Source: Hydrogenophaga sp. Root209 (GTDB lineage: Bacteria > Pseudomonadota > Gammaproteobacteria > Burkholderiales > Burkholderiaceae_C). From it: a DNA stretch of 64,000 nucleotides. Every line of letters starts with the position of its first letter. Position 1 is the stretch's first letter. Location of the stretch: NCBI RefSeq assembly GCF_001428625.1, contig NZ_LMIE01000008.1, forward strand, positions 1 through 64,000. Direction: 5' to 3'. Below the pieces are notes generated by a model that saw only the letters and a program-made list of their open reading frames with translations, was not told the origin of the DNA and did no database searches. Positions 50,728-59,704 of the stretch are shown here, one piece after another. The position numbers and the translations under genes are program-made.

Positions 50728-51636
50728 TCAACTCAGCACAACACTCGACAAACGACGCCGGTAGGTCGCCACCGTCGGGTCTTCCGGCGGTACCTGGCCT
50801 TCGGCCACCTTGGGCTTGGGCGGCTCGATGATGTCAAGGATGGCGATGAACGTCTTGCGCGCGAGGTCTTCGCTCCAGGCCTTGTCGCGCATCAAAATTT
50901 CCAGCAACTCGTCCATCGCAGGCACCCACTGGCTGTGTGCCATGAGCAACTGGGCGAGTGCAAAGCGCGAGGCAAAGTCGCGTTTGTTGGTGGCAATCGC
51001 CGCCTGCAACTCGGCAGCGCGGGCTTCCGGGTCGGTCACGGCGGCCTGCGCATCGCGCGCAGCCATCCAGCGCTGCAGCGAATCGAGCCGGCGCACACCG
51101 GCGGCCTTGGCGATCACGGGCGCAAACGCCACCTTGGCGTCGTCGTCCAGGCCCAACTCCAGCAGCAGCTTCACCAGATCAAAGCGCGCGTCGTCGTTGT
51201 TCGGATCGGTCTTCACGGCCTCCTGCAGCTTCTCCAGCGCGCCTTCCAGGTCGCCTTCGGCGATCGCTTCCTGGGCTTCTTCTTCCTCGGCCCGGGCTTC
51301 GAGCTCGTTGGCCGCAGGCAGGTGCTTGTCGAGGAATTCCTTGATCTGGCCTTCGGGCAGCGCGCCCATGAAGCCGTCGACTGGCTGGCCGTTCATGAGC
51401 AGCACGCAGGTGGGAATGCTGCGGATACCGAAGGCCGCGGCGAGTTGCTGCTCCTGGTCGGAGTCGATCTTGACCAGCTTGAAGCGCCCGGCATAGGCGG
51501 TCTCGACCTTTTCCAGCAGCGGGCCGATCACCTTGCACGGGCCGCACCACGGGGCCCAGAAGTCGACCAGCACGGGCGTGTGGTGCGAAGCCTCGATGAC
51601 CTCGGCTTCAAAATTGGCGATGGTGACGTTGATCAT
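50728..51636 (-). CDS. cnoX: Thioredoxin-TPR co-chaperone (CnoX/YbbN-like)
   Basis: A 302-residue protein with an N-terminal thioredoxin fold (WAPWCGPCK, C31 and C34, both active-site cysteines present) and a helical TPR-like C-terminal half (about 120-300). CnoX-type proteins hold unfolding proteins during oxidative stress and pass them to chaperonins. E. coli CnoX has lost one cysteine; this one keeps CGPC and may also reduce disulphides. It is monocistronic and divergent from purE. Confidence 0.85.
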   Translation of the reverse strand: MINVTIANFEAEVIEASHHTPVLVDFWAPWCGPCKVIGPLLEKVETAYAGRFKLVKIDSDQEQQLAAAFGIRSIPTCVLLMNGQPVDGFMGALPEGQIKEFLDKHLPAANELEARAEEEEAQEAIAEGDLEGALEKLQEAVKTDPNNDDARFDLVKLLLELGLDDDAKVAFAPVIAKAAGVRRLDSLQRWMAARDAQAAVTDPEARAAELQAAIATNKRDFASRFALAQLLMAHSQWVPAMDELLEILMRDKAWSEDLARKTFIAILDIIEPPKPKVAEGQVPPEDPTVATYRRRLSSVVLS

Positions 51637-51782
51637 GGGGGAGACCTGAAGAGGGAGCAGAGCAGGACGGCCGACGCCGAGGGGGCGAACCGTAAAATCG
51701 ACACTTTACCGGAGAGCGCCATGCCTGTTCATGCGCCACCGGGCTCCGCCCCCGCCGGGGGCGCATCGGCCAGAGGCAACAC

Positions 51783-52271
51783 ATGAACCCCATCCAAGTG
51801 GGCGTGGTCATGGGCTCCAGCAGCGACTGGGACACCATGCAGCACGCCGTGCAGATCCTGCAGGATTTCGGCATTTCGTTCGACGCCCGCGTGGTCTCGG
51901 CGCACCGCATGCCCGACGACATGTTCACCTACGCCGAGAGCGCGGCCGGGTCGGGCATGAAATGCATCATCGCGGGCGCAGGGGGCGCGGCCCACCTGCC
52001 GGGCATGCTGGCGGCCAAAACGGTGGTGCCGGTGCTCGGCGTGCCGGTGGCCAGCAAGCACCTCAGCGGTGTGGATTCGCTGCACAGCATCGTCCAGATG
52101 CCCAAGGGTGTGCCGGTGGCCACCTTCGCCATCGGCGCCGCGGGTGCAGCCAACGCGGCGCTGTTCGCCGTGGCCATGCTGGCCAACGAAGACCCTTCCC
52201 TGCGCGAGAGGCTCGAGGCCTTCCGCGCACAACAGACCGCCGCCGCGCGCGGCATGACCCTTCCCCTGTGA
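51783..52271 (+). CDS. purE: N5-carboxyaminoimidazole ribonucleotide mutase
   Basis: The 162-residue PurE isomerises N5-CAIR to CAIR. It has [36 protein letters not shown] and [20 protein letters not shown]. It lies 10 bp before purK, which makes its substrate. Confidence 0.95.
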   Translation: MNPIQVGVVMGSSSDWDTMQHAVQILQDFGISFDARVVSAHRMPDDMFTYAESAAGSGMKCIIAGAGGAAHLPGMLAAKTVVPVLGVPVASKHLSGVDSLHSIVQMPKGVPVATFAIGAAGAANAALFAVAMLANEDPSLRERLEAFRAQQTAAARGMTLPL

Positions 52272-52281
52272 CACCACCCCC

Positions 52282-53520
52282 ATGAGCCTCAAGACCATCC
52301 TCCCTGGCAGCACCTCGCCCACCGGCCAGCAGATGACGCTCGGCGTCATGGGCGGCGGCCAGCTCGGGCGCATGTTCGTTCAGGCGGCGCAGGCCATGGG
52401 CTATTTCACGGCGGTGCTGGATCCCGATCCGGCCAGCCCCGCCGGCCTGATCAGCCATTTCCACATCCAGACGCCGTTTGATGACGAGCAAGGCCTGGCT
52501 CAGCTGATGCAGCGCTGCGAAGCCATCACCACCGAATTCGAGAACGTGCCGGCGCCGGCGCTGGTCACACTCGGCGCCCACCGCCCGGTGGCGCCCTCGG
52601 CGAGTTGCGTGGCGGTGGCGCAGGACCGCATCAAGGAGAAAGCGCACTTCGTGCAGTGCGCCCCGGTCAGCGGCGTGTTCCCCGCGCCCTATGCGGCCAT
52701 CACCACCGACGCGCTGCTGGCCGCCGTGCCGGCGGATCTGCTGCCCGGCATCCTGAAGACCGCGCGCCTGGGTTACGACGGCAAGGGCCAGGTGCGCGTG
52801 AGCACGCGTGAAGAACTGGCCTCTGCGTGGGAAGAACTGAACAAGGTGCCCTGCGTGCTGGAGAAGCTCATGCCGCTGCGCGGCGAGTGCTCGGTGATCG
52901 TGGCGCGCGGCGCCGATGGCCAGACGGTGAGCTTCCCGGTGCAGAAGAACACGCACCACGACGGCATTCTCGCCATCACCGAGGTGTTCGAGGGCGCGCT
53001 GGACCCGACCCTGGCCGCGCGCGCGCAGGCCAGCACGGTGGCATTGGCCCAGCACCTCAACTACGTGGGCGTGCTGTGCGTGGAGTACTTCCTGGTCGAT
53101 ACGGCCGACGGCGGCGTGGACCTGATCGTCAACGAGATGGCACCCCGCCCGCACAACAGCGGCCACTACACACAGAACGCCTGCGACATTTCGCAGTTTG
53201 AAGCGCAGGTGCGCGCGCTGGCCGGCCTGCCCCTGACCACGCCGCGCCAGCACAGCCCAGCCATCATGGTCAACCTGCTGGGCGACCTCTGGTTCGCGCC
53301 CAATGCCGTGCGCGAAAAGGCGAGCGAGCGGGGTGTGTCACCGCCCTGGGCCCAGGTGCTCGCGCTGCCGGGCACCCACCTGCACCTCTACGGCAAGCTG
53401 AGCGCACGCCCGGGTCGCAAGATGGGTCACCTCAACATCACCGCGCCCACGGTGGCGCAGGTGCGCGAGACCACGGCTCAGGTGCTCGCACTGCTGGGCC
53501 TGCCTCCGCTCGACGCCTGA
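52282..53520 (+). CDS. purK: N5-carboxyaminoimidazole ribonucleotide synthase
   Basis: The 412-residue ATP-grasp enzyme carboxylates AIR with bicarbonate. Motifs: LGVMGGGQLGRMFVQAAQAM, ITTEFENVPAPAL, TARLGYDGKGQVRV and NEMAPRPHNSGHYTQNACDI. The N-terminus has about 15 extra residues (MSLKTILPGSTSPTG) compared with E. coli. It is followed by the Sua5 gene after 7 bp, so the three genes form one transcript. Confidence 0.95.
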   Translation: MSLKTILPGSTSPTGQQMTLGVMGGGQLGRMFVQAAQAMGYFTAVLDPDPASPAGLISHFHIQTPFDDEQGLAQLMQRCEAITTEFENVPAPALVTLGAHRPVAPSASCVAVAQDRIKEKAHFVQCAPVSGVFPAPYAAITTDALLAAVPADLLPGILKTARLGYDGKGQVRVSTREELASAWEELNKVPCVLEKLMPLRGECSVIVARGADGQTVSFPVQKNTHHDGILAITEVFEGALDPTLAARAQASTVALAQHLNYVGVLCVEYFLVDTADGGVDLIVNEMAPRPHNSGHYTQNACDISQFEAQVRALAGLPLTTPRQHSPAIMVNLLGDLWFAPNAVREKASERGVSPPWAQVLALPGTHLHLYGKLSARPGRKMGHLNITAPTVAQVRETTAQVLALLGLPPLDA

Positions 53521-53527
53521 TCACCCC

Positions 53528-54541
53528 ATGCCGCTGCTGCTGAACGCCGCCGATGCGTCTGCCGTGGAGCAGGCAGCGCAGCGATTGGCCGCGGGTTCGC
53601 TGGTCGGCATGCCGACCGAAACGGTGTATGGCCTGGCCGCCGACGCCGACAACGCCACAGCGGTGCACCGCATCTTCGCGGCCAAGGGCCGACCGGCCGA
53701 CCATCCGTTGATCGTGCACCTGGCCCCAGGCGCTGGTGCGCAGGGTTGGCGCGGCGGGGTCGACCACTACGCGCGTGACGTGCCGGCCTTTGCCACCGAG
53801 CTCATGAATGCCTTCTGGCCCGGCCCGCTCACACTCATCCTGCCCCGCCGCGAAGGCGTGGCGGCGGTGGCGGCGGGCGGGCAGGACTCGGTGGGCCTGC
53901 GCTGCCCGGCCCATCCGGTGGCGCAAGCGCTGCTCACGGCGGCCGCCGCGCACGGCGTGAGCGGCGTGGCCGCGCCCAGCGCCAACCGCTTCGGCCGCGT
54001 GAGCCCGACCACCGCCGCCCATGTGGCCGACGAATTTGCCGCGCTGTCGGATGCAGACCTGCTGATCCTCGATGGAGGTGCCTGCCCGGTGGGCATCGAG
54101 TCCACCATCGTCGACGCCACGCGCGCCTGGCCCGTGCTGCTGCGCCCCGGCATAGTCACCTCGGCGCAGATCGAGGCGGTGTGCCAACAGCCGCTGCGCG
54201 AGCGAGACGAGGCCACGCCACGCGCCTCGGGCACGCTCGAATCGCACTACGCACCGCGCGCCAAGGTGCGGCTGATGGACGCCCAACCCCTGCAGACCGC
54301 GCTGGACCTGCTGGGGCCCGATGCGCGCCACATCGCGGTGTACGCCCGCGCACCCATCAAGGCCGCGCGCGGCGTGAGCGTGCGCCGCATGCCCCTGGAT
54401 GCCGCGCGCTGCGCTCAGGAACTGTTTGCGGTGCTGCGCGAACTCGACGCCACGGGCGTGCGCCTGATCTGGGTGGAAACACCGCCTGCCGACGTGGCCT
54501 GGGACGGTGTGCGAGACCGGCTCATGCGCGCGGCAGCCTGA
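53528..54541 (+). CDS. Threonylcarbamoyl-AMP synthase, long Sua5 form
   Basis: A 337-residue Sua5/YwlC/YrdC-family enzyme makes L-threonylcarbamoyl-AMP for the t6A modification of ANN-decoding tRNAs. The YrdC domain spans about residues 10-215 (GSLVGMPTETVYGLAADADN; KGRPADHPLIVHL; SAPSANRFGRVSPT-like APSANRFGRVSPTT). A C-terminal Sua5 domain begins near SGTLESHYAPRAKVRLMD. The long form carries the extra domain absent from E. coli TsaC. tsaB lies 1.9 kb downstream. Confidence 0.92.
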   Translation: MPLLLNAADASAVEQAAQRLAAGSLVGMPTETVYGLAADADNATAVHRIFAAKGRPADHPLIVHLAPGAGAQGWRGGVDHYARDVPAFATELMNAFWPGPLTLILPRREGVAAVAAGGQDSVGLRCPAHPVAQALLTAAAAHGVSGVAAPSANRFGRVSPTTAAHVADEFAALSDADLLILDGGACPVGIESTIVDATRAWPVLLRPGIVTSAQIEAVCQQPLRERDEATPRASGTLESHYAPRAKVRLMDAQPLQTALDLLGPDARHIAVYARAPIKAARGVSVRRMPLDAARCAQELFAVLRELDATGVRLIWVETPPADVAWDGVRDRLMRAAA

Positions 54542-54550
54542 GAACAAGCG

Positions 54551-54820
54551 TCAGCGCTGCGGCCCGCGTCCGTAACGCAGTTTCATCAACAGGATCGACA
54601 AGGCGAGTGCCAGCGTGATGGTATTGGCCACCACCACCGGCCAGGCCCCCAGGGTCAGGCCATAGACCAGCCACAAAGCCACGCCCAGCGTGAACGCGCT
54701 GTACATGCCGAGCGAGATGCCGCTCACGTCCCGGCTTCTGAAAGTGAGCCAGGCCTGCGGAATGAAGCTGGCCGTGGTGAGGAAAGCGGCACAGAAGCCG
54801 ATGATGTCGCCGGGTTGCAT
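54551..54820 (-). CDS. SemiSWEET-type sugar transporter
   Basis: An 89-residue protein with three helices forms one triple-helix bundle. The PQ signature is in SFIPQAWLTFRSRDVSGISL (helix 1 to loop), with a second loop near GVALWLVYGLTLGAWPVVVA. SemiSWEETs dimerise to carry sugars passively. The start MQPGDIIG was chosen because the family opens there; a TATCAT seven bases upstream suggests a very short leader. Its stop lies 10 bp from the convergent Sua5 stop. Confidence 0.88.
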   Translation of the reverse strand: MQPGDIIGFCAAFLTTASFIPQAWLTFRSRDVSGISLGMYSAFTLGVALWLVYGLTLGAWPVVVANTITLALALSILLMKLRYGRGPQR

Positions 54821-54857
54821 GGTCTGGATGATACGGACCTCGCCGTCGCTGCGCGCC

Positions 54858-56345
54858 TCAGTCGGGCTGCGCAGCGGTCCACTCCACCAGCGCTTCCAGC
54901 GCCGGCCGCGCTGCGGGCGCATTGGGGTGGTTCACGAAACCGACCACCACGTAACGCGCGCCATTGACCGCATTCACATAACCGGCAATGCCCGTCACGT
55001 CCTTGAGCGTGCCGGTCTTGAGCTGGGCGTTGCCCCGCGCCGCGCTGCCGGGCGCACGGGCCATGCGGGCAGCGGTGCCGCTCACGCCGGCGATCGACAG
55101 GGAACCGGCGAACCGCTCGCCCTGCGGGTGGCGGCTGGCGTGACGCAACAGGTTGGCCAGGGCTTCGGGGGTGATGCGCTCTTCGCGCGACAGACCCGAA
55201 CCGTTGTGCATCACGGGCATGGCACTGCGGATGCCGAAGGTGCGCTTCCACCAGTTTTCAATCACCTCGCGCGAGCGCTCGAATCGGGCCGGCCGCATGG
55301 GCACGAGCCGATCGGTCACGGAGCCTTGGGACATCACCGGTTGAGGTGCCGGCGCGGGCACCAGGCGGCCCAGCGTGAGGAACACCTGCTGCGCCATCAC
55401 GTTGTTGCTCCACTGGTTCACGTCGGTGATGATGTCCGAGAGCGGCAGCGACGCGGCTTCGTGCAACAGCGTCGCATCCGGCGGTGTGAGGCCGGTCCGG
55501 GCGTGGCCGGTGATGGCGCCGCCGCTGGCGCGCCACAGCCCTTCCATGGCGCGGGTGGCGTAGCTGGCCGGGTCCTGGTAGGCCACGGGCCATTTGAGTT
55601 CACCGCAGCTCTGCGGGTAGCGCCCCTCGAACCGGATGGTGTTGGCGTCATCGAAGCGCGCCTGCAGGCCCCCGCGCCAATCGCCGCAGCCGGCGCCCAC
55701 GCGCGCCAGCGGCACGGTCTCGCTGATCACGCGCGCCACGCCACTGGCGCCGTCGGGCTGGAAGGTCAGCACGACCGACTTGAAGTTGACCAGCAGCGCA
55801 TCGGGCGTGGTGTTGTAGGGCCGCAAGGCTTCGCCGTCAAAAGCACCGGGGTCGGTGGCGGCGAGTTCGAAGGCGCTGTGGTCGAGCACGATGTCACCCA
55901 GCACCACGCGCACACCCTTGTCCTGCAGGGCGAAAAACGCGCTCTGGATGCGCTCGAGCACGAACTTCGGATCGCCATCCCCACGCACGTACAGGTTGCC
56001 GCGCAGCACGCCCTGGTCGATCGTGCCATCGGTGTAGAAGCGGGTGTTCCAGGTGTAGTCGGCGCCCAGCAGGTCGATGGCGGCATAGGTGGTCACCAGC
56101 TTCATCACCGAGGCCGGGTTCACCGGCACGCTGGCGCGAAAACGCAGCCGCTCTTCGGCCCGGCTGTCCACCGACACCACCAACGCCGACAGCGCACTGG
56201 GTGGCACGTGCGCACGCTTGAGGGCCGCCACCACGGTCGGGGGCAAGGCGCCATATTCGCCCGGCAGCTGGGCGCAGGCGGGCAGTGCCAGCATGGCCGG
56301 GATCAGCAGGACGAACAGGGAGCGGGCAAAAGACATGTGTTTCAT
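54858..56345 (-). CDS. dacB: D-alanyl-D-alanine carboxypeptidase/endopeptidase (PBP4, DacB)
   Basis: A 495-residue S13-family penicillin-binding protein trims peptidoglycan peptides and crosslinks in the periplasm. The active-site triad is intact: SVMK (S79-K82), SNN in DVNQWSNNVMAQQV, and KTG in QLKTGTLKDV. The N-terminus MKHMSFARSLFVLLIPAM leads to LPACAQ: either signal peptidase cleavage after CAQ or lipidation at the cysteine. The start may be the second ATG at 56336. It is divergent from tsaB. Confidence 0.92.
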   Translation of the reverse strand: MKHMSFARSLFVLLIPAMLALPACAQLPGEYGALPPTVVAALKRAHVPPSALSALVVSVDSRAEERLRFRASVPVNPASVMKLVTTYAAIDLLGADYTWNTRFYTDGTIDQGVLRGNLYVRGDGDPKFVLERIQSAFFALQDKGVRVVLGDIVLDHSAFELAATDPGAFDGEALRPYNTTPDALLVNFKSVVLTFQPDGASGVARVISETVPLARVGAGCGDWRGGLQARFDDANTIRFEGRYPQSCGELKWPVAYQDPASYATRAMEGLWRASGGAITGHARTGLTPPDATLLHEAASLPLSDIITDVNQWSNNVMAQQVFLTLGRLVPAPAPQPVMSQGSVTDRLVPMRPARFERSREVIENWWKRTFGIRSAMPVMHNGSGLSREERITPEALANLLRHASRHPQGERFAGSLSIAGVSGTAARMARAPGSAARGNAQLKTGTLKDVTGIAGYVNAVNGARYVVVGFVNHPNAPAARPALEALVEWTAAQPD

Positions 56346-56420
56346 TATGAAACGCGGTCCATCTCCCCAGCGAGCGGTCCTCGCCAATGGACCGCAGGCC
56401 TGACAGCCGGCACCCTGGCC

Positions 56421-56426
56421 GATAAT
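56421..56426 (+). promoter_or_regulatory. -10 hexamer for tsaB, leaderless spacing
   Basis: GATAAT (5 of 6 to consensus) ends 6 nt before the tsaB ATG. CTGACA at 56400-56405 could be a -35 with a short 15-bp spacer. Confidence 0.55.
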
Positions 56427-56432
56427 CCTCCG

Positions 56433-57227
56433 ATGCCCATTGCAACCCCGCCATCCCTGCGCCTGTTGGCCATCGAAACCAGCACCGATGCACTCTCGGT
56501 GGCCCTGGGTTCGGGCGAACCCGGCGGCGCGCTGTGGCAACGCAGCGGCCCAGGCGGGGCGCAGGCCTCCGGCTCGTTGCTGCCCATGGTGCGCAGCGTG
56601 CTGAACGAAGCGAACTGGTCGCTGGACACGCTCGCCGCGGTGGTGTTCGGGCGCGGGCCCGGCTCGTTCACCGGCTTGCGCACCGCCTGTTCGGTGGCCC
56701 AGGGCCTGGCCTATGGCGCACAAGGCCTCAGCCGCACCGGTGGCCTGCCGGTGCTGCCCGTGGACACCTTGCTGGCCCTGGCCGAGGAAGCGCGGCAGGC
56801 GCTGGTGGACGCGGGGCAGGGGGTGCCTGGTGTGATCGTGGCGCTGCTCGACGCCCGCATGGGCGAGGTCTACGTGGCGCCCTACGCCTGCCACGCCACC
56901 GGCCCTGCGGGTCTCGTGCCGCTGGCGCCGCCCCGCCTGTGCGCGCCCGCCGACCTGGAGGCCTACCTGCATGACCTGGCTCCAGGCGAACGCCTGCTCA
57001 CCGGCAACGTGTTCGAATCCTGCGCCGCTGCGCTCACCGACCTTGCGGGCCAGCGCCATCCTGCCCTGCCCTCGGCCACCGCGCTGCTGCGCCTGGCACC
57101 GGGCCTGATCGCGGCGGGCCACACCGTGCCCGCGCAAGACGCCCTGCCCCTCTATGTGCGCGACAAAGTGGCTCAGACCACGGCGGAGCGCGAACGCATC
57201 CGACTGGCTGCGGAGGCAGGTGCATGA
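56433..57227 (+). CDS. tsaB: tRNA threonylcarbamoyladenosine synthesis protein TsaB
   Basis: A 264-residue ASKHA-fold protein pairs with TsaD and TsaE to transfer threonylcarbamoyl to A37 of tRNA. Motifs: LLAIETSTDALSVALG and VFGRGPGSFTGLRTACSVAQ. It overlaps rimI by 4 bp (ATGA), a common tsaB-rimI pairing. With the Sua5 gene, two of the four t6A proteins are encoded in this stretch. Confidence 0.94.
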   Translation: MPIATPPSLRLLAIETSTDALSVALGSGEPGGALWQRSGPGGAQASGSLLPMVRSVLNEANWSLDTLAAVVFGRGPGSFTGLRTACSVAQGLAYGAQGLSRTGGLPVLPVDTLLALAEEARQALVDAGQGVPGVIVALLDARMGEVYVAPYACHATGPAGLVPLAPPRLCAPADLEAYLHDLAPGERLLTGNVFESCAAALTDLAGQRHPALPSATALLRLAPGLIAAGHTVPAQDALPLYVRDKVAQTTAERERIRLAAEAGA

Positions 57228-57862
57228 CCACACCGATACATGCCGATGCCGCGGTGAAAGCCGCCCTGCCCGCCTGGACCAGCGGGCTCTGGCCCGCGCC
57301 CACCGAGCCGCTGGTGCAACCGCGCACGGCGTCCCGCCCTGAACGCCGGATCGTGTTCGAACCGATGCTCGAATCCGACCTGGACGCGGTGCAGGCCGTG
57401 GAGTCGCAGGCCTACGCGCATCCGTGGTCGCGCCGGCACTTTCACGACTCGCTCAAAGCCGGCTACCCGGCCATGCTGCTGCTGTCCGAGGCGTTGCCCG
57501 GCGAAGTGGCGCACCCACTGCGCGCCGACGGCCGCGTGCTGCTGGGCTACCTGGTGGCCATGCCGGGTGTGGACGAAGTGCACCTGCTCAACATCACCGT
57601 GGCCACCGCTCACCAGCGCCAGGGCTGGGCGCGCTTCATGCTCGACGCGCTGGCCCTGTGGTCACGCGGTCAGGGTGCGCAATGGTTGTGGCTGGAGGTG
57701 CGCCAGAGCAATGCGCCGGCACGCGGCCTTTACGAGCGCTGCGGCTTCGCGCAGGTGGGCTTGCGCAAGGGCTACTACCCGGCGGGTCAGTTCCAGCGTG
57801 AAGACGCCGTGGTGATGAGCCTCAACCTGGTGGCATCCGCCGCCGTGGAGGCCAACCGGTGA
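57224..57862 (+). CDS. rimI: Ribosomal-protein-alanine N-acetyltransferase RimI, extended N-terminus
   Basis: A 212-residue GNAT protein. The GNAT core starts near residue 44 (IVFEPMLESDLDAVQAVESQ) with acetyl-CoA motif ITVATAHQRQGWARFMLDAL and LEVRQSNAPARGLYERCGF. The first 43 residues are proline/alanine-rich and absent from the usual 150-residue form. RimI acetylates the N-terminus of S18. ATGA overlaps with tsaB and GTGA with the UDG gene indicate a tightly coupled operon. Confidence 0.9.
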   Translation: MTTPIHADAAVKAALPAWTSGLWPAPTEPLVQPRTASRPERRIVFEPMLESDLDAVQAVESQAYAHPWSRRHFHDSLKAGYPAMLLLSEALPGEVAHPLRADGRVLLGYLVAMPGVDEVHLLNITVATAHQRQGWARFMLDALALWSRGQGAQWLWLEVRQSNAPARGLYERCGFAQVGLRKGYYPAGQFQREDAVVMSLNLVASAAVEANR

Positions 57863-58674
57863 GCAACGCCCCCGACACCTCGTTCGTGCCCGAACTCGAT
57901 GCCCGCCAGCGCGCCATGCTGGCCGAAATGGGGGTGCGGGTGTGGGCGCCCAAGACGCAAGCGCCGGCCCTGCCGAGCGCGGCAATGCCGGTCGCCCCAC
58001 CGGCTGCCGCTGCATCAGTGGCTGCGCCTGCGCCTGTCGCACGGCCCGCCGCCACACACACCCCCGCGCCAGAACCCGCGCAACAGGCCGCACAGGCCAG
58101 CCCTGTGGCCACCATGGACTGGTCCGCGCTGCGCGAAGCCGTGGCCAGTTGCCAGGCCTGCGGGCTGTGCCAGGGCCGTACCCAGACGGTGTTCGGCGTG
58201 GGCGACGAAGAGGCCGACTGGATGGTGGTGGGCGAAGCCCCGGGCGAGAACGAGGACCTGCAGGGCGAACCCTTCGTGGGCGCGGCCGGCCAGCTGCTCG
58301 ACAACATGCTCAAGGCCGTGGGCCGCAGTCGCACCGGCACTGGCGCGCAAGGCGCTTTCATTGCCAACGTGCTCAAGTGCCGCCCCCCCGCCAACCGCAA
58401 CCCGCAACCCGACGAAGTGGCCCGTTGTGAGCCGTATCTGGCGCGGCAGGTGGCGCTGGTGAAGCCCAAGGTGATCGTGGCCATGGGTCGCTTTGCCGTG
58501 CAGGCGCTGCTCAAGACCAACGAGCCCATCGGCCGACTGCGCGGGCAAGTGCACCACTACGAAGGCGTGCCCGTGATCGTGACCTACCACCCGGCCTACC
58601 TGCTGCGCACCCCCACCGACAAGGGCAAAGCCTGGGCGGATTTGTGCCTGGCGATGGCGCAGTTGCCGGGCTGA
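57859..58674 (+). CDS. Family 4 uracil-DNA glycosylase (4Fe-4S)
   Basis: A 271-residue UDG removes uracil from DNA. An alanine/proline-rich linker (about 30-85) leads to the catalytic domain: cluster ligands C101, C104, C174 and C190, with the C-x15-C spacing of this family; GEAPGENEDLQGEPFVGAAG; and VTYHPAYLLR. The start is GTG overlapping the rimI stop. Linkage to tsaB-rimI is common in beta-proteobacteria. Confidence 0.93.
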   Translation: MSNAPDTSFVPELDARQRAMLAEMGVRVWAPKTQAPALPSAAMPVAPPAAAASVAAPAPVARPAATHTPAPEPAQQAAQASPVATMDWSALREAVASCQACGLCQGRTQTVFGVGDEEADWMVVGEAPGENEDLQGEPFVGAAGQLLDNMLKAVGRSRTGTGAQGAFIANVLKCRPPANRNPQPDEVARCEPYLARQVALVKPKVIVAMGRFAVQALLKTNEPIGRLRGQVHHYEGVPVIVTYHPAYLLRTPTDKGKAWADLCLAMAQLPG

Positions 58675-58685
58675 CAAGGGCCACA

Positions 58686-58767
58686 GCGATCCGGCGCCAG
58701 GCCGCCCCAAGCCGGATCAGCCCCCTCGGGGGGCAGCGACCCGAACAGCGGCGGAGCGTGGGGGCAA
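58686..58767. repeat. Single R2 repeat unit
   Basis: GATCCGGCGCC, the hairpin GCCCCCTCGGGGGGC and the end GGAGCGTGGGGGC match the tandem R2 units at 42464-42701. It straddles the convergent ends of the UDG and EamA genes and covers the last codons of the EamA frame (stop at 58717). Confidence 0.75.
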
Positions 58768-59628
58768 CAACACAGATGCAATGGCCACCATGATCAGTGC
58801 AACCGCCGCCCAGTCCTGCCAGTGCAGCACCTCACCCAGCCACCAGGCGCCACTGAACACACCCAGCACCGGGATGAACATCACCGACAGGGTAGACGCC
58901 ACCGGGGGCAGGTCGCGCGCCATCATGAGCCAGGCCACCTGCGCGAAGGCAAACACACCCAGCGCGTTGTAAATGATCGCACCCCAGATGGCCGGCGTGG
59001 GCGCCGCCCAGGCCGAGCGCTCGAACAGCACGGCGGCCGCGGTCATCCACAGCGTGGTGAAGAACGTCATCCAGAACGAGATGGCCAGTGTGGGCTGGGG
59101 CATGGTGGTTCGGCGCAGCATCTGCGTGCCCAATGCCCAGGCGGCGGCTGCGATCAGCATCATGGTCACGCCCAGCGGTTTGCCCGTGAGCTGGGTGACC
59201 TCGTGCCACAGCAGCAGCGTGACCCCCAGCGCTGCGGCCCCCACGCCGCCCCAGGCCCGCACGCCCAGCCGCTGCCCGAACCACCAGGCCCCGACGATGG
59301 CCGAGAACACCGGCATGGTGTAGCCCAGGATCGCCGCCCGACCGCTGGACAGGGTCTGGATGGCCAGCACCGCCAGCGTGTGCCAGACCAGCATGTTGAA
59401 GACGGTGAGCACGAACAGCTCGCGCCAGTGCTCGCGTCCGATGCGAAACGGCACGCGCCGCCACACCAGCACCATGCCCAGCACCGGCAGCCCGATCCAC
59501 ATGCTGATGGCGCGAAACGTGAGGGCGGGAAAACCGGTCACGCCGAACTTCATGATGGGCCAGTTGATGCCCCACACCAGGGTAAGAAGAACCAGAAGGA
59601 CGAGCTGCTGACGAGAGAGGGCTTGCAT
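58717..59628 (-). CDS. EamA/DMT-family membrane transporter
   Basis: A 303-residue protein with ten helices in two EamA repeats (about 8-140 and 155-290), as in drug/metabolite exporters. Motifs: VWGINWPIMKFGVTGFPALT and LGVTMMLIAAAAWALGTQML. The substrate is not readable. The last 15 or so residues are encoded by an R2 repeat, so this tail is probably not conserved. TAAGAT eight bases before the ATG hints at a very short leader. Confidence 0.87.
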   Translation of the reverse strand: MQALSRQQLVLLVLLTLVWGINWPIMKFGVTGFPALTFRAISMWIGLPVLGMVLVWRRVPFRIGREHWRELFVLTVFNMLVWHTLAVLAIQTLSSGRAAILGYTMPVFSAIVGAWWFGQRLGVRAWGGVGAAALGVTLLLWHEVTQLTGKPLGVTMMLIAAAAWALGTQMLRRTTMPQPTLAISFWMTFFTTLWMTAAAVLFERSAWAAPTPAIWGAIIYNALGVFAFAQVAWLMMARDLPPVASTLSVMFIPVLGVFSGAWWLGEVLHWQDWAAVALIMVAIASVLLPPRSAAVRVAAPRGG

Positions 59629-59692
59629 GGGTGGCGATCTTAGTGGGAACCCTCCTCCGGTATGCGGGGCGGGGCGACATCAGGCGCCCACC

Positions 59693-59698
59693 TAAAAT
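59693..59698 (+). promoter_or_regulatory. -10 hexamer for pyrF, leaderless spacing
   Basis: TAAAAT (5 of 6 to consensus) ends 6 nt before the pyrF ATG. No Shine-Dalgarno and no clear -35 are present. Confidence 0.5.
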
Positions 59699-59704
59699 CC
59701 CTGC